Positions 1 through 6,388 of a stretch of 12,349 nucleotides of DNA are shown here, one piece after another. Position numbers and translations under genes: made by a program. Under the pieces are notes generated by a model. That model ran no database searches. It saw nothing but the letters and a program-made list of their open reading frames with translations, and was not told the DNA's origin. Position 1 is the stretch's first letter. Each line of letters opens with the position of its first letter. The stretch is from CAYVMN01 sp964452575. GTDB lineage: Bacteria > Desulfobacterota > DSM-4660 > Desulfatiglandales > Desulfatiglandaceae. The stretch spans positions 1 through 12,349 of the forward strand of contig CAYVMN010000139.1 in the NCBI GenBank assembly GCA_964452575.1, in the 5' to 3' direction.

Positions 1-2
1 AT

Positions 3-125
3 AGCTCATCTTATGGGACGGCATCAGAGCTGGGTCTCCCGGCGGCTTTCGTTACTGGAACTATTATCCCGGATTTCGCAAGTGTGAAGGAAAAAATGTT
101 TAACAAGGCACGTTCTAAGCGCTGA
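3..125 (+). CDS. C-terminal end of an unidentified gene (cut by left edge)
   Basis: A reading frame is open from the left edge to a TGA at 123-125 and gives 40 residues ending in the basic tail KEKMFNKARSKR. The inner part (ELGLPAAFVTGTIIPDFASV) has ordinary protein composition. I do not recognise the family. Because the beginning is outside the window, it could be the end of a real gene or a chance open frame. The following 164-228 stretch is a repeat, so the gene, if real, ends just before the repeat-rich part of the window. Confidence 0.4.
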   Translation, partial: SSSYGTASELGLPAAFVTGTIIPDFASVKEKMFNKARSKR

Positions 126-163
126 AACCCCTATAAATAAAGCTCCTCCTGCGCAACATAAGG

Positions 164-216
164 GACGCCCTTAAGATTTTAAGTTTCGTTGATTTTACGA
201 GATCTTTATGAAACGT
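164..216 (+). repeat. 53-bp dispersed direct repeat, copy 1
   Basis: This stretch, beginning GACGCCCTTAAGATTTTAAG, recurs at 1132-1184 with a single mismatch (T to C). Just downstream, both copies carry TTATGGAAGCTG, but in copy 2 an 11-bp segment (AATGGGGGACC) separates it from the repeat. Near identity over a noncoding-looking stretch indicates a recent duplication or a conserved leader. In one frame both copies read DALKI-S-FVDFTRSL followed by TGA, so the repeat could also be the 3' end of a lost gene. Confidence 0.85.
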
Positions 217-217
217 T

Positions 218-319
218 ATGGAAGCTGAAATCTTGGGTAATGGGGGATCTTGGTACCTAACTGCATTTCTCAAGGACATCTCTGTGAAGGTATTTTCACA
301 AACTCTCCCACTCTTCTAA
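218..319 (+). pseudogene. Vestigial small reading frame next to the repeat
   Basis: ATG at 218 follows the 53-bp repeat and opens 33 codons (MEAEILGNGGSWYLTAFLKD...). The part NGGSWYLTAFLKDIS resembles a second stretch at 805-849 that reads NGGIRYITAFRKNIS; most nucleotide differences fall in third codon positions or are conservative, which points to shared coding ancestry. The frame loses its identity where hicA ends on the other strand (296), suggesting that it was truncated there. I do not recognise the family. It may be a remnant of a small antitoxin-like protein, but nothing in it proves that. Confidence 0.35.
237..282 (+). repeat. Imperfect 46-bp direct repeat, left of hicBA
   Basis: Aligning 237-282 with 803-848 without gaps gives about 35 identities in 46, with a 12-bp identical core TAACTGCATTTC (258-269 and 824-835). 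The two copies bracket the hicB-hicA cassette. A third partial match (GTAATGGGGGAYCTT) lies at about 1184. The divergence is too high for a fresh target-site duplication, and the copies read as similar peptides. Confidence 0.65.
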
Positions 320-526
320 AGAGATTTCTTTCTTTATTCCCTGTTCGATTTCTTTGAGAAGCGCCTTGACCTGCGGTACAGAGTATTCCTGATTGCTTGG
401 CACTGTGAAGGTATAGGTTCCGTAACGCATATAGAAATGGCTACCACCAGGTTCAGGGGAGGCAAAACCGAGCCTCTTCAGTTTTTTTATAAAGTCTCTT
501 CGTTTGCAGGGCTTCCACTTAGGCAT
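296..526 (-). CDS. hicA: HicA family mRNA interferase toxin
   Basis: This 76-residue protein has the normal HicA length and layout: the opening KRRDFIKKLKRLGF, the catalytic-site motif GGSH with His30, a strand TYTFTVP and a C-terminal helix with QVKALLKEIEQGI. HicA toxins adopt a double-stranded-RNA-binding-like fold and cut mRNA using the conserved histidine; HicB binds and masks them. The ATG lies inside the last codons of hicB (8-bp overlap, 519-526) and has no clear ribosome binding site of its own, so translation is probably coupled to hicB. The order antitoxin then toxin is the reverse of the classical hicAB. All key residues are present and the frame is intact, so it is probably functional. 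Confidence 0.9.
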   Translation of the reverse strand: MPKWKPCKRRDFIKKLKRLGFASPEPGGSHFYMRYGTYTFTVPSNQEYSVPQVKALLKEIEQGIKKEISLEEWESL

Positions 527-788
527 GAGCCGCAGCAGCCTTGCCCTGAGAAGCAGGCATCCTTTCGTTCAAGTTAATCCTGCCCATAACCGGCAATTTG
601 TCCCCGTACCGAATCTTAACAATGAGCCACCCTTCAAGGCTGGATTTGAGCTCCTGCTCACATTGATAAAGCGTTGCTCCAAAAGCTATCACCCCGGGGC
701 ATTTCGGAATCTTTCCAGAAAAGGATCCGTCTTCAAGCTTGTCGTAAACGGCTTTACTCATGGCTTTATCGATATATTCTATAAGCAT
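519..788 (-). CDS. hicB: HicB family antitoxin
   Basis: This 89-residue protein has the HicB partial RNase-H-like pattern: SFSGKIPKCPGVIAFGATLYQCEQELKSSLEGWL, with the typical (I)P-x-x-PGV...A-x-G-x-T-L core at about residues 27-40 and the amphipathic helix that follows. It would neutralise the HicA toxin encoded directly downstream. The usual C-terminal helix-turn-helix or ribbon-helix-helix DNA-binding domain is not seen; the tail is a low-complexity ASQGKAAAAHA, so the antitoxin may not repress its own operon directly. The ATG at 788 is preceded by a weak AGAGA ribosome binding site. Its upstream region falls in the right-hand copy of the imperfect repeat (803-848), so that copy may contain the promoter. 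Confidence 0.88.
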   Translation of the reverse strand: MLIEYIDKAMSKAVYDKLEDGSFSGKIPKCPGVIAFGATLYQCEQELKSSLEGWLIVKIRYGDKLPVMGRINLNERMPASQGKAAAAHA

Positions 789-802
789 AATATGGTCTCT
801 GT

Positions 803-848
803 GTAATGGTGGAATTCGCTACATAACTGCATTTCGTAAAAATATCTC
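803..848 (+). repeat. Imperfect 46-bp direct repeat, right of hicBA
   Basis: This is the partner of 237-282, with about 76 percent identity and the shared core TAACTGCATTTC. Read in frame from 805 it gives NGGIRYITAFRKNIS, similar to the NGGSWYLTAFLKDIS of the left copy. It lies directly upstream of hicB on the opposite strand. Confidence 0.6.
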
Positions 849-1451
849 AAATCCCCTCATCATTGTCAATCAGTTTGTCATCTCTTATCAGGCGGGACGA
901 CCCTAGGTTGTTAAGATTCTTTCTTATCTCTCGCCCACCCTGATGAATGCTCCCACGGAGCTTCGCAAAGCGAATTAAACTGGGTAAACTTCGCTAGGGC
1001 TGGATATCCTTGATGATAGGACTCCCTTTTTTGGGGGCGGAGTATGGGTGATTTCGCCTTGTGTGTCAAGGATAAAGTCGACCCACTATGTGGTAGTCCT
1101 TCATTTTAGGTGGAAATTGGTAGTAAAGCGAGACGCCCTTAAGATTTCAAGTTTCGTTGATTTTACGAGATCTTTATGAAACGTAATGGGGGACCTTATG
1201 GAAGCTGTTGTGGAGTCGGATCGACATGGGGAGTACCATCTGCATTCCTTTGGATGGTCAAATCCGTTGAGCCACGAGGTCGATTAAGAAAGCCACGGAA
1301 GCCTTGATCCCTCACCCAGCGGAAACCCCATGAAGTTACAACATGTTAGCCAATAACCGCAAGATATAGCGGCTACCCACACAAATGTGCGATGCAGCAA
1401 TTTGGGGGGACTCTGCAAAACAGGCAGGACAAAGTGGCATGAATGAGGGGG
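849..1451. other. Gene-poor stretch, decayed DNA
   Basis: No convincing gene is visible on either strand. The stretch contains a small hairpin (TTCGC-AAA-GCGAA, about 963-975), the second copy of the 53-bp repeat (1132-1184) and a short frame beginning ATGGAAGCT at 1198 that stops at 1285. A sequence at 1064-1086 (TGTCAAGG...CGACCCAC) is vaguely like the ends of IS21-type elements, but no partner end or transposase is seen. Confidence 0.5.
1132..1184 (+). repeat. 53-bp dispersed direct repeat, copy 2
   Basis: This is identical to 164-216 except for one base. It is followed by GTAATGGGGGACCTTATGGAAGCTG, in which the pieces found after copy 1 (TTATGGAAGCTG and GTAATGGGGGAT) occur in rearranged order. 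This indicates duplication followed by internal rearrangement, not independent origin. Confidence 0.85.
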
Positions 1452-1664
1452 CTAATGGCGGATAATGGTTAGTTCCTCGATAAATCCTCGGAAAATGCCA
1501 AAAACATACTCTCTGAACTGCTCTTCGGTCAGTTTGGGAAAGGCACCTGCCGGGCGCTGACTGGAGATCATGAGAATTCCATCAGCCGTCGGATCTGAAA
1601 AGTTTTTCTGAAGGTTCTTGATAAAATGTGAGAACCAGGAGGAATGCTGTTTTTTGGAAGCCTT
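1452..1664 (-). pseudogene. Unidentified coding remnant downstream of AbiEi-like gene
   Basis: After the stop of the AbiEi-like remnant, the same minus-strand frame stays open for 70 codons and ends in TAG at 1452-1454. The C-terminal part (PTADGILMISSQRPAGAFPK, then EEQFREYVFGIFRGFIEEL) looks like genuine protein. No good start codon is present except an internal ATG that would give 39 residues. It may be the tail of a second gene once in operon with the AbiEi-like gene, with its front deleted. I do not recognise the family. Confidence 0.4.
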
Positions 1665-2183
1665 TCAAACCTCGATGATCTGTTTCAATCGCTTCTCATA
1701 GAGATGCTCGGCCTGCTCCAGGCCCTGGATGGGGTAGTTGTGCAGGTCAAGATAGAGCTGTGCGGGCTTCCTTCAATTTCAGTTTTTCCACAAGCCGGTT
1801 GATACTGCCTTTGTTTTGGATGTATATGTGAACCTCATTATAGACGGGGTAGGGGGCGACAAGATTGGCCCCTGCGAGAAGCCCGAGTGCGTATGGAATG
1901 TTCATCCGGGATCAAGTCCAATGGATTGGGCAAGCTCCCAAACCCCCCATACCTTCTTGATATCCGAAAAGGCCGCCCGGAGAATGAGCGATGCCTTGTC
2001 GCAAAAAGGGCCTCTTTTCCTTCTCTTTTCGGGAAATCGGTTGGGAAAGCCGATGCGCTCGATATACAGGCCGTCATATTTCAGGAAGACATTACACGAG
2101 AGCTCCAGGAAATAGACACCCTCTTCCTGACATTGCTTCCTTTGATCGGGGCTCAGGTATTTGGCCACCACAAGGGGAACCAG
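1665..2183 (-). pseudogene. Broken AbiEi-type antitoxin gene
   Basis: Three pieces in different frames fit, in order, the pattern of type IV toxin-antitoxin AbiEi family antitoxins. Piece 1 (about 2183-1902) reads LVPLVVAKYLSPDQRKQC, then LELSCNVFLKYDGLYIERIG, NRFPEKRRKR and KASLILRAAFSDIKKVWGVWELAQSIGL: the conserved N-terminal and winged-helix part. Piece 2 (1905-1747) reads IPYALGLLAGANLVAPYPVY and NEVHIYIQ. Piece 3 (about 1760-1665) reads QLYLDLHNYPIQGLEQAEHL and ends YEKRLKQIIEV. About 70-90 residues seem missing between pieces 1 and 2, and a smaller block between 2 and 3. The N-terminus is absent, replaced by the start of the OB-fold gene on the other strand. No intact partner toxin is visible. 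Family assignment is from memory of conserved patterns. Confidence 0.75.
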
Positions 2184-2208
2184 GCCTTCATCATACGAGG
2201 GGGCAGAA

Positions 2209-2604
2209 ATGAAAATTAACAAGAATAGAGAACTGCCGGCTTTTGCAACTTTGGTTACTCTCCTGGTTTTATTTCTTGCTTCAGCGGCCAATGCTCAGGT
2301 CATAAAGACCACCGTCACAGATATCGTATCCAATCCAGACCAATATGATGGAAAAATGGTTCAGGTCGAAGGGAAGGTGTTAGCGTTGAAATTTAGGATC
2401 TCGGAAAAAGGGAATCCTTACACAACCTTCAAGCTCGGTGGCAACTGGAAAGCCCTCAAAGTTTTTAGCTTTGGCACTCTCTTAGTAAGAGATGGAGACT
2501 CGGTAAAGGTGATAGGAAGGTATCAAGAAGTAAAACATGTAGGAGAGTACATTTTTTATGACGAAATTGATGCCACAGGAGGAAGCGTGAAGAAGTTTAA
2601 GTGA
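2209..2604 (+). CDS. Small secreted OB-fold-like protein
   Basis: I chose the ATG at 2209 because a GAGGGGG ribosome-binding sequence lies just before it and because it gives a clean signal peptide; the frame itself is open from 2161. The 131-residue product begins with a positively charged N-terminus, a hydrophobic core (LVTLLVLFLASA) and an ANA|Q cleavage site at about residue 29. The mature part has the sequence layout of small OB-fold proteins: DIVSNPDQYDGKMVQVEGKV, a loop with GNPYTTFKLGG, then GDSVKVIGRYQEVKHVGEYI. Such domains bind nucleic acids, oligosaccharides or other ligands, and no partner can be named here. The first codons overlap, in antisense, the degraded upstream end of the AbiEi-like remnant. 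There is no clear operon partner; the next gene starts about 290 bp away. Confidence 0.7.
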   Translation: MKINKNRELPAFATLVTLLVLFLASAANAQVIKTTVTDIVSNPDQYDGKMVQVEGKVLALKFRISEKGNPYTTFKLGGNWKALKVFSFGTLLVRDGDSVKVIGRYQEVKHVGEYIFYDEIDATGGSVKKFK

Positions 2605-2729
2605 TATACGGTTTACGTTTTTCTATGGAAATGGTGTGGACGGATTGATTTGGCTTTGCGCAGGAGGCTGAATAAACTTTGCTTTGATCTTCCATGGTCA
2701 TTATGTTATAGATAAATCACAAGATTCAG

Positions 2730-2861
2730 ATGAATCTGCCCCAGGTCCATGACGCCCTTTCCTTCTATTACGAGAACAGGGAGGAACTCGATCAAAAGCT
2801 TGAGCAAGATCAGGAGTTCATATCGCGGATGAAGGAAAAGATCGCTTCAGAGATCGCATAG
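2730..2861 (+). pseudogene. C-terminal remnant of a DUF433-type antitoxin
   Basis: Forty-three codons read MNLPQVHDALSFYYENREEL, then DQKLEQDQEF, ending at a TAG (2859-2861). This matches the C-terminal half of DUF433 (VapB-like) antitoxins, whose ending follows the pattern L-x-x-V-x-x-AL-x-YY-x-x-x-x-EEID. The N-terminal half is missing; an in-frame TAG at 2709-2711 closes the frame upstream. Immediately after, ATGGGCAAGCTTAAGGTC then TAA (2865-2885) reads MGKLKV-stop, which could be the first codons of the DUF5615 PIN-like toxin that often follows DUF433. The rest of the toxin is absent. Confidence 0.6.
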
Positions 2862-2896
2862 GCAATGGGCAAGCTTAAGGTCTAAAAGCTCAGAAT

Positions 2897-3970
2897 ATGA
2901 AAAACAAGGTTCTTGTTTCCTATTCGCCGGGCAGTGCGGAAAAAGAGATCTATCAGGAGGTTTTGAAAGACCTGGCTCATATTGACTACCTGTCAGAGTC
3001 GCCTCAAAATGGCCGAATTCAGTTGCTGAATTCCGCTGATGTTATTATTGCCTTAAGTTTTTCTCAGAAGGAAATCAATCACAATGAGGTGCCCCATTTA
3101 AAGAAGGTTCGCTTTATCCAGTTGATATTTGCCGGAGCAGACAATATCCCCTTTGAACTAATCCCGAAAAACACGTTAATTGCCAGTAATGTGGGCGCGT
3201 TTGCCAAACCCATCGCCGAGCATGTGCTGGCACTGGCCCTTGCCCTGGCTAAAGAGCTTCTCCCCAGGTACAGATTGCTTTGCAAAGGCAGATTCGAACA
3301 ATCCGGTTTTCTTCGAACGCTCCACGGTAAGGTTTGCGGCATTATCGGCCTTGGTGGAAACGGCATGGAGATTGCGAAAACCATGCAGGCTGCGGGGATG
3401 AAGGTGCACGGTATCAATCGCAGCGGAAAAACAGATGCTGACGTGGATTTTATAGGAGAGGTCGCAGACATGAAAAGGGTTCTACAGGCCTCCGATGTGG
3501 TTGTCGTGACAACGCCGCTCAACCGCGAGACCCGGAATCTGATTGGCAAGAGAGAGCTGGAATGGATGAAGCCTGATGCCATCTTGATCAATGTGGGCCG
3601 GGGGGATGTCATTAATCAGAGATCGCTCTACGAGCACCTTAGATCAAACCCTGATTTTCGTGCCGGAATCGACACCTGGTGGTCTGAACCCACAAGTCAT
3701 GGCGAGTTCAGGCTCGAGTATCCTTTTTTTGAATTACCCAATTTCATCGGCTCGCCCCACATCGCGGACCACGTACCAGACTCCATGCCGAATGCGACCA
3801 GAAAGGCCTTGGAAAATGTAAAAGATTTCCTTGCTGGAAAAGGGGTTCGCGGTCTGTTGAAACGGGAGGACTACTTACCTGGTCACGGACCGATCCGGGG
3901 CAATTATGGAAGACCCCCTTGTGAGTCTGAGGTGGTTCAGGCTGATCAGGTAAATTTTTTGCTAGATTAG
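2897..3970 (+). CDS. D-2-hydroxyacid dehydrogenase (NAD(P)-binding)
   Basis: The 357-residue product belongs to the D-isomer-specific 2-hydroxyacid dehydrogenases, which interconvert 2-keto acids and D-2-hydroxy acids with NAD(P)H in the cytoplasm. Visible features are the N-terminal catalytic part (FIQLIFAGADNIP, about 73-85; ASNVGAFAKPIAEHVLALAL, about 96-115), the dinucleotide-binding loop GLGGNG (151-156), catalytic Arg235 in NVGRGD, Asp259 and Glu264 in GIDTWWSEP, and His288 in GSPHIADHV. The sequence KREDYL (about 322-327) is a usual ending; the additional 30 residues (PGHGPIRGNYGRP...NFLLD) look like an extension and bring the stop 9 bp into the end of the convergent SDR gene. No strong ribosome-binding sequence precedes the ATG. 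Substrate is unknown: the sequence does not separate glyoxylate/hydroxypyruvate, phosphoglycerate-like or other D-lactate-like members. Confidence 0.88.
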   Translation: MKNKVLVSYSPGSAEKEIYQEVLKDLAHIDYLSESPQNGRIQLLNSADVIIALSFSQKEINHNEVPHLKKVRFIQLIFAGADNIPFELIPKNTLIASNVGAFAKPIAEHVLALALALAKELLPRYRLLCKGRFEQSGFLRTLHGKVCGIIGLGGNGMEIAKTMQAAGMKVHGINRSGKTDADVDFIGEVADMKRVLQASDVVVVTTPLNRETRNLIGKRELEWMKPDAILINVGRGDVINQRSLYEHLRSNPDFRAGIDTWWSEPTSHGEFRLEYPFFELPNFIGSPHIADHVPDSMPNATRKALENVKDFLAGKGVRGLLKREDYLPGHGPIRGNYGRPPCESEVVQADQVNFLLD

Positions 3971-4732
3971 ACTATGGGATTGACAGCCATCAACATTGAT
4001 ACAGGCACCGGTGACCAAACTGGCCCGCTCGGAAGCCAGAAAGGCCACCACATTGGCTATTTCTTCTGGTCTACCAAAGCGCCCCATAGGCATATTCTGT
4101 TTCACAAAACTTGCCATCCCCTTTGGGTCGGCCTTCTGTCGTTGGTCCCAACCGCCACCTGGAAATAGGATCGAACCAGGAGCCACCGTGTTCACCCGAA
4201 TACCCTTTGATGCCAGCTCCTTAGCCAGGTTCTTGGCCAATCCAATCTCTGCCGCCTTTGTTGCATTGTAGCTGCTTGGTCCCCCTAACTCACGGCCCCA
4301 TATGGATGAAATCATAATGATGGAGCCGCTACCTTGTTGTTCCATGATGGGCACTACCCTACGGCACATCCGTATGGCAGCAAAGAGGTTGAGGTCTATT
4401 ATATTCTGCCAGTCCTCATCGCTATGTTCAACAAAGGGTTTCCAGTTGCTTCCACCGACGTTGTTGACCAGCACATCGACATCGTGAAAAGAGGCCATAG
4501 TCTGGTCTATAATTTGTTTGGCCCCGTGCTCCCGTGTCACATCAGCTGCTACAGCCACCACCTCCACTCCCTTATCTCGCATAGCCTGAGCCGCCTCCTG
4601 CAAGGCCTCTTCGCCGCGCGAACAGATGGCCAGATTGCAGTGCTCATCGGCAAGTCCCATGGCAATCGCCCGGCCGATTCCCCTGCTCGCTCCGGTGACA
4701 ATGGCAACCTTGTCTCTTAGTCCTAAATCCAT
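3962..4732 (-). CDS. Short-chain dehydrogenase/reductase (SDR)
   Basis: This 256-residue classical SDR has the cofactor motif TGASRGIG (13-20), NNVG (90-93), the catalytic tetrad Asn115, Ser142, Tyr155 and Lys159 (SSYNATK), and a C-terminal TGACINVDG. An Arg after the third glycine of the first strand (SRG, about 38-40) hints at NADP preference. The family oxidises or reduces hydroxyl/keto groups on sugars, acyl thioesters or xenobiotics; the layout is FabG-like, but the substrate cannot be read. A strong ribosome-binding site AAGGAGG lies 10 nt before the ATG. The gene is convergent with the dehydrogenase and overlaps it by 9 bp, so neither can have a terminator between them without overlapping the other's coding sequence. 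Confidence 0.9.
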   Translation of the reverse strand: MDLGLRDKVAIVTGASRGIGRAIAMGLADEHCNLAICSRGEEALQEAAQAMRDKGVEVVAVAADVTREHGAKQIIDQTMASFHDVDVLVNNVGGSNWKPFVEHSDEDWQNIIDLNLFAAIRMCRRVVPIMEQQGSGSIIMISSIWGRELGGPSSYNATKAAEIGLAKNLAKELASKGIRVNTVAPGSILFPGGGWDQRQKADPKGMASFVKQNMPMGRFGRPEEIANVVAFLASERASLVTGACINVDGCQSHSLI

Positions 4733-4828
4733 ATCTCTATTTCCTCCTTTTTGTGTTACCCTTACATTTATTCTTATTTTAGCTGAGTGGATTATGCAAG
4801 CCTTAACTGGAAGGGTTGCGTAGCATGT

Positions 4829-4981
4829 TCATATGCTCTCTTGCCCTTTCGTCAACTCCACCATAAATATATCTTCATTTGCTGCCCTGATAACATCGCA
4901 GCCCTTGGCCTTGAATCCTGAGGACATTGCCTTTAGTATATGTGGTTCATCATGATCCAGCAAGACCTTGAAGTTCTCCAT
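4829..4981 (-). pseudogene. Truncated response-regulator receiver domain
   Basis: From ATG at 4981 (preceded by GGGAAAGG) 50 codons read MENFKVLLDHDEPHILKAMS, then SGFKAKGCDVIRAANEDIFM. This is the beginning of a two-component receiver domain (usual pattern M-x-N-F-K-I-L-L-V-D-D-E-P-H-I-L-K-A-L). The acidic pocket is altered: LLDHDEPH instead of LLVDDEPH. The strand carrying the phosphoacceptor Asp and all downstream parts are missing; the frame runs through VELTKGQESI and stops at 4829. No histidine kinase is nearby. It is a stub, unlikely to signal. Confidence 0.6.
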
Positions 4982-5205
4982 CGAGCCTTTCCCTTCGCTT
5001 AAGCCCTGGTGCTTTGATCCTTTTCTCACGGAGTTACACGCAAAGGTCATGCCAGGGAAAGGGTGTGTGGTCAAGGATTAGACCCGTTGATGAGGGATTG
5101 AAACGGAACGCGGTAAGATGTAGGCTTTCGGAAAAGGTGACAGTCTGGAGCGCTGAAACCGGGGAAGGGGGGTTAGGGAAAATCAGGATGGCAGGGGGAA
5201 TGGAT

Positions 5206-6171
5206 ATGCGAGAAATTAATTTAATGGATATCGGAGGGATCAAGATCGGCCACGCACATGATCTAAACGCCGGTACCGGATGTAGCGTTTTGATCGCGGA
5301 ACAAGGGGTAACGGCTGGTGTTGATGTGAGGGGTGGGGCACCTGGAACCAGAGAGACGGATCTCTTAGACCCCGTCAATCTGGTGGAGAAGATCCATTCA
5401 GTGGTACTGACCGGCGGGAGCTGTTTTGGTCTGGAGGCCTGCTCCGGTGTGATGCAGTATCTTGAGGAGAACGGGGCAGGGTTTGATACAGGGGTGGCAA
5501 AGATCCCAATTGTCTGCGGCGCCGTCCTATTTGACCTGGCAATTGGCGATCCATCTGTCAGGCCCGATAAAGAGATGGGATATCAGGCCTGCCGGAACGC
5601 CAGTGACAAGGAATGTCCTGAGGGCAATGTAGGTGCTGGAGCTGGGGCAAGTGTTGCGAAAATCCTTGGAATGGAAAGGGCCATGAAAAGCGGTCTGGGC
5701 GCCTACTGCCTTCAGGCCGGAGACCTAAAGATCGGGGCCATGGTTGCAGTCAACTGCCTGGGTGATGTGATTGATCCGGATACTGGTGAGGTCCTGGCAG
5801 GGGTCTTGACTGAGGACCTCAATACCCTCTTAAACACAGAAGAAATAATGGTGAGAGAGTATCTTCAGAAGGAGATCTCTTTTTTGACAAACACCACCAT
5901 TGGTGTCGTAGTGACCAACGCCAACCTGACCAAATCACAGGTCAGCAAGGTCGCTTCCATGGCCCACAACGGGTATGCTAGGGCTATTAGACCTGCCCAC
6001 TCCATGGTTGATGGGGACACCATTTTTGCGGTTGTGACAGGTGAAGTGCCGTCGGGCATAAGTGTGGCAGGGATGCTTGCTGCCAGGGTCACGGAGCGCG
6101 CGGTCATCAGGGCTGTCAAATTGGCCACATCGCTCTTTGGGCTCAGATGCTATGGGGACTTAAAGAAATAG
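5206..6171 (+). CDS. P1/DmpA family peptidase (Ntn-hydrolase, S58)
   Basis: The frame is open from 5014, but homology starts at MREINLMDIGGIKIGHAHDL, so I chose ATG 5206, with AGGGGG 7 nt upstream; ATG 5188 is a possible alternative. The 321-residue product fits P1-family peptidases related to DmpA and BapA, beta-aminopeptidases and D-/L-aminopeptidases that cleave themselves into alpha and beta chains. Visible blocks are the GTGCSVLI opening, VDVRGGAPGTRETDLLDP, VVLTGGSCFGLEAC, NVGAGAGASV and, at the presumed processing site, NTTIGVVVTNANL (229-241), where Thr230 or Thr231 would become the N-terminal nucleophile of the beta chain, then MAHNGYARAIRPAHSMVDGD. No signal peptide is apparent, so it is cytoplasmic. 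Its natural substrate is not inferable from context. Confidence 0.88.
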   Translation: MREINLMDIGGIKIGHAHDLNAGTGCSVLIAEQGVTAGVDVRGGAPGTRETDLLDPVNLVEKIHSVVLTGGSCFGLEACSGVMQYLEENGAGFDTGVAKIPIVCGAVLFDLAIGDPSVRPDKEMGYQACRNASDKECPEGNVGAGAGASVAKILGMERAMKSGLGAYCLQAGDLKIGAMVAVNCLGDVIDPDTGEVLAGVLTEDLNTLLNTEEIMVREYLQKEISFLTNTTIGVVVTNANLTKSQVSKVASMAHNGYARAIRPAHSMVDGDTIFAVVTGEVPSGISVAGMLAARVTERAVIRAVKLATSLFGLRCYGDLKK

Positions 6172-6244
6172 TGGCATTCGGTCAGCAATTAAAGGCGATC
6201 CACTAACAGCAAGTCGAGGTGCCCCAGTTTTTCCAACAAATGTG

Positions 6245-6275
6245 TTGACAGGAATTTCAAAAAATGGGTTAATAT
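6245..6275 (+). promoter_or_regulatory. Sigma70-like promoter upstream of DUF362 gene
   Basis: A perfect -35 box TTGACA (6245-6250) is followed, after 18-19 bp, by TTAATA/TAATAT (6269-6275). Transcription would start near 6282 and give a leader of about 465 nt before the DUF362 start codon. The spacer is slightly longer than the ideal 17 bp. Nothing proves use of this promoter. Confidence 0.45.
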
Positions 6276-6367
6276 GAATAATGGAAAAAACTTCGGTATT
6301 TTCCAAAGACTTATCTAACTGTGGCGGATGAACCGCCTGGCACATACACCATAGAGTGTGAGACGCA

Positions 6368-6388
6368 TTATCCCGAGAAGCGGGATAA
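6368..6388 (+). other. Perfect 8-bp hairpin in the leader
   Basis: TTATCCCG and CGGGATAA are exact reverse complements separated by AGAAG. The T-run at 6402-6407 is too far for a classical intrinsic terminator, but an alternative weak stem ends right next to it. Confidence 0.55.

Noticed and set aside
504..806. 100-codon plus-strand frame over hicB and hicA
   Set aside because: It is antisense to a well-supported toxin-antitoxin pair and shows no domain.
1064..1090. IS21-like end (TGTCAAGG...GACCCAC)
   Set aside because: Only one weak end-like sequence is seen, with no inverted partner and no transposase remnant, so no mobile element was called.
1201..1440. Possible structured RNA or group II intron fragment
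   Set aside because: No domain V-like hairpin or conserved intron boundary could be built, and no reverse transcriptase is nearby.
1816..2115. Plus-strand frames across the AbiEi remnant
   Set aside because: The minus strand carries the recognisable conserved segments, so the plus frames are shadows.
3962..4732. Assignment of the first SDR as FabG
   Set aside because: The catalytic layout is shared by many SDRs, and there is no fatty-acid gene context, so no symbol was given.
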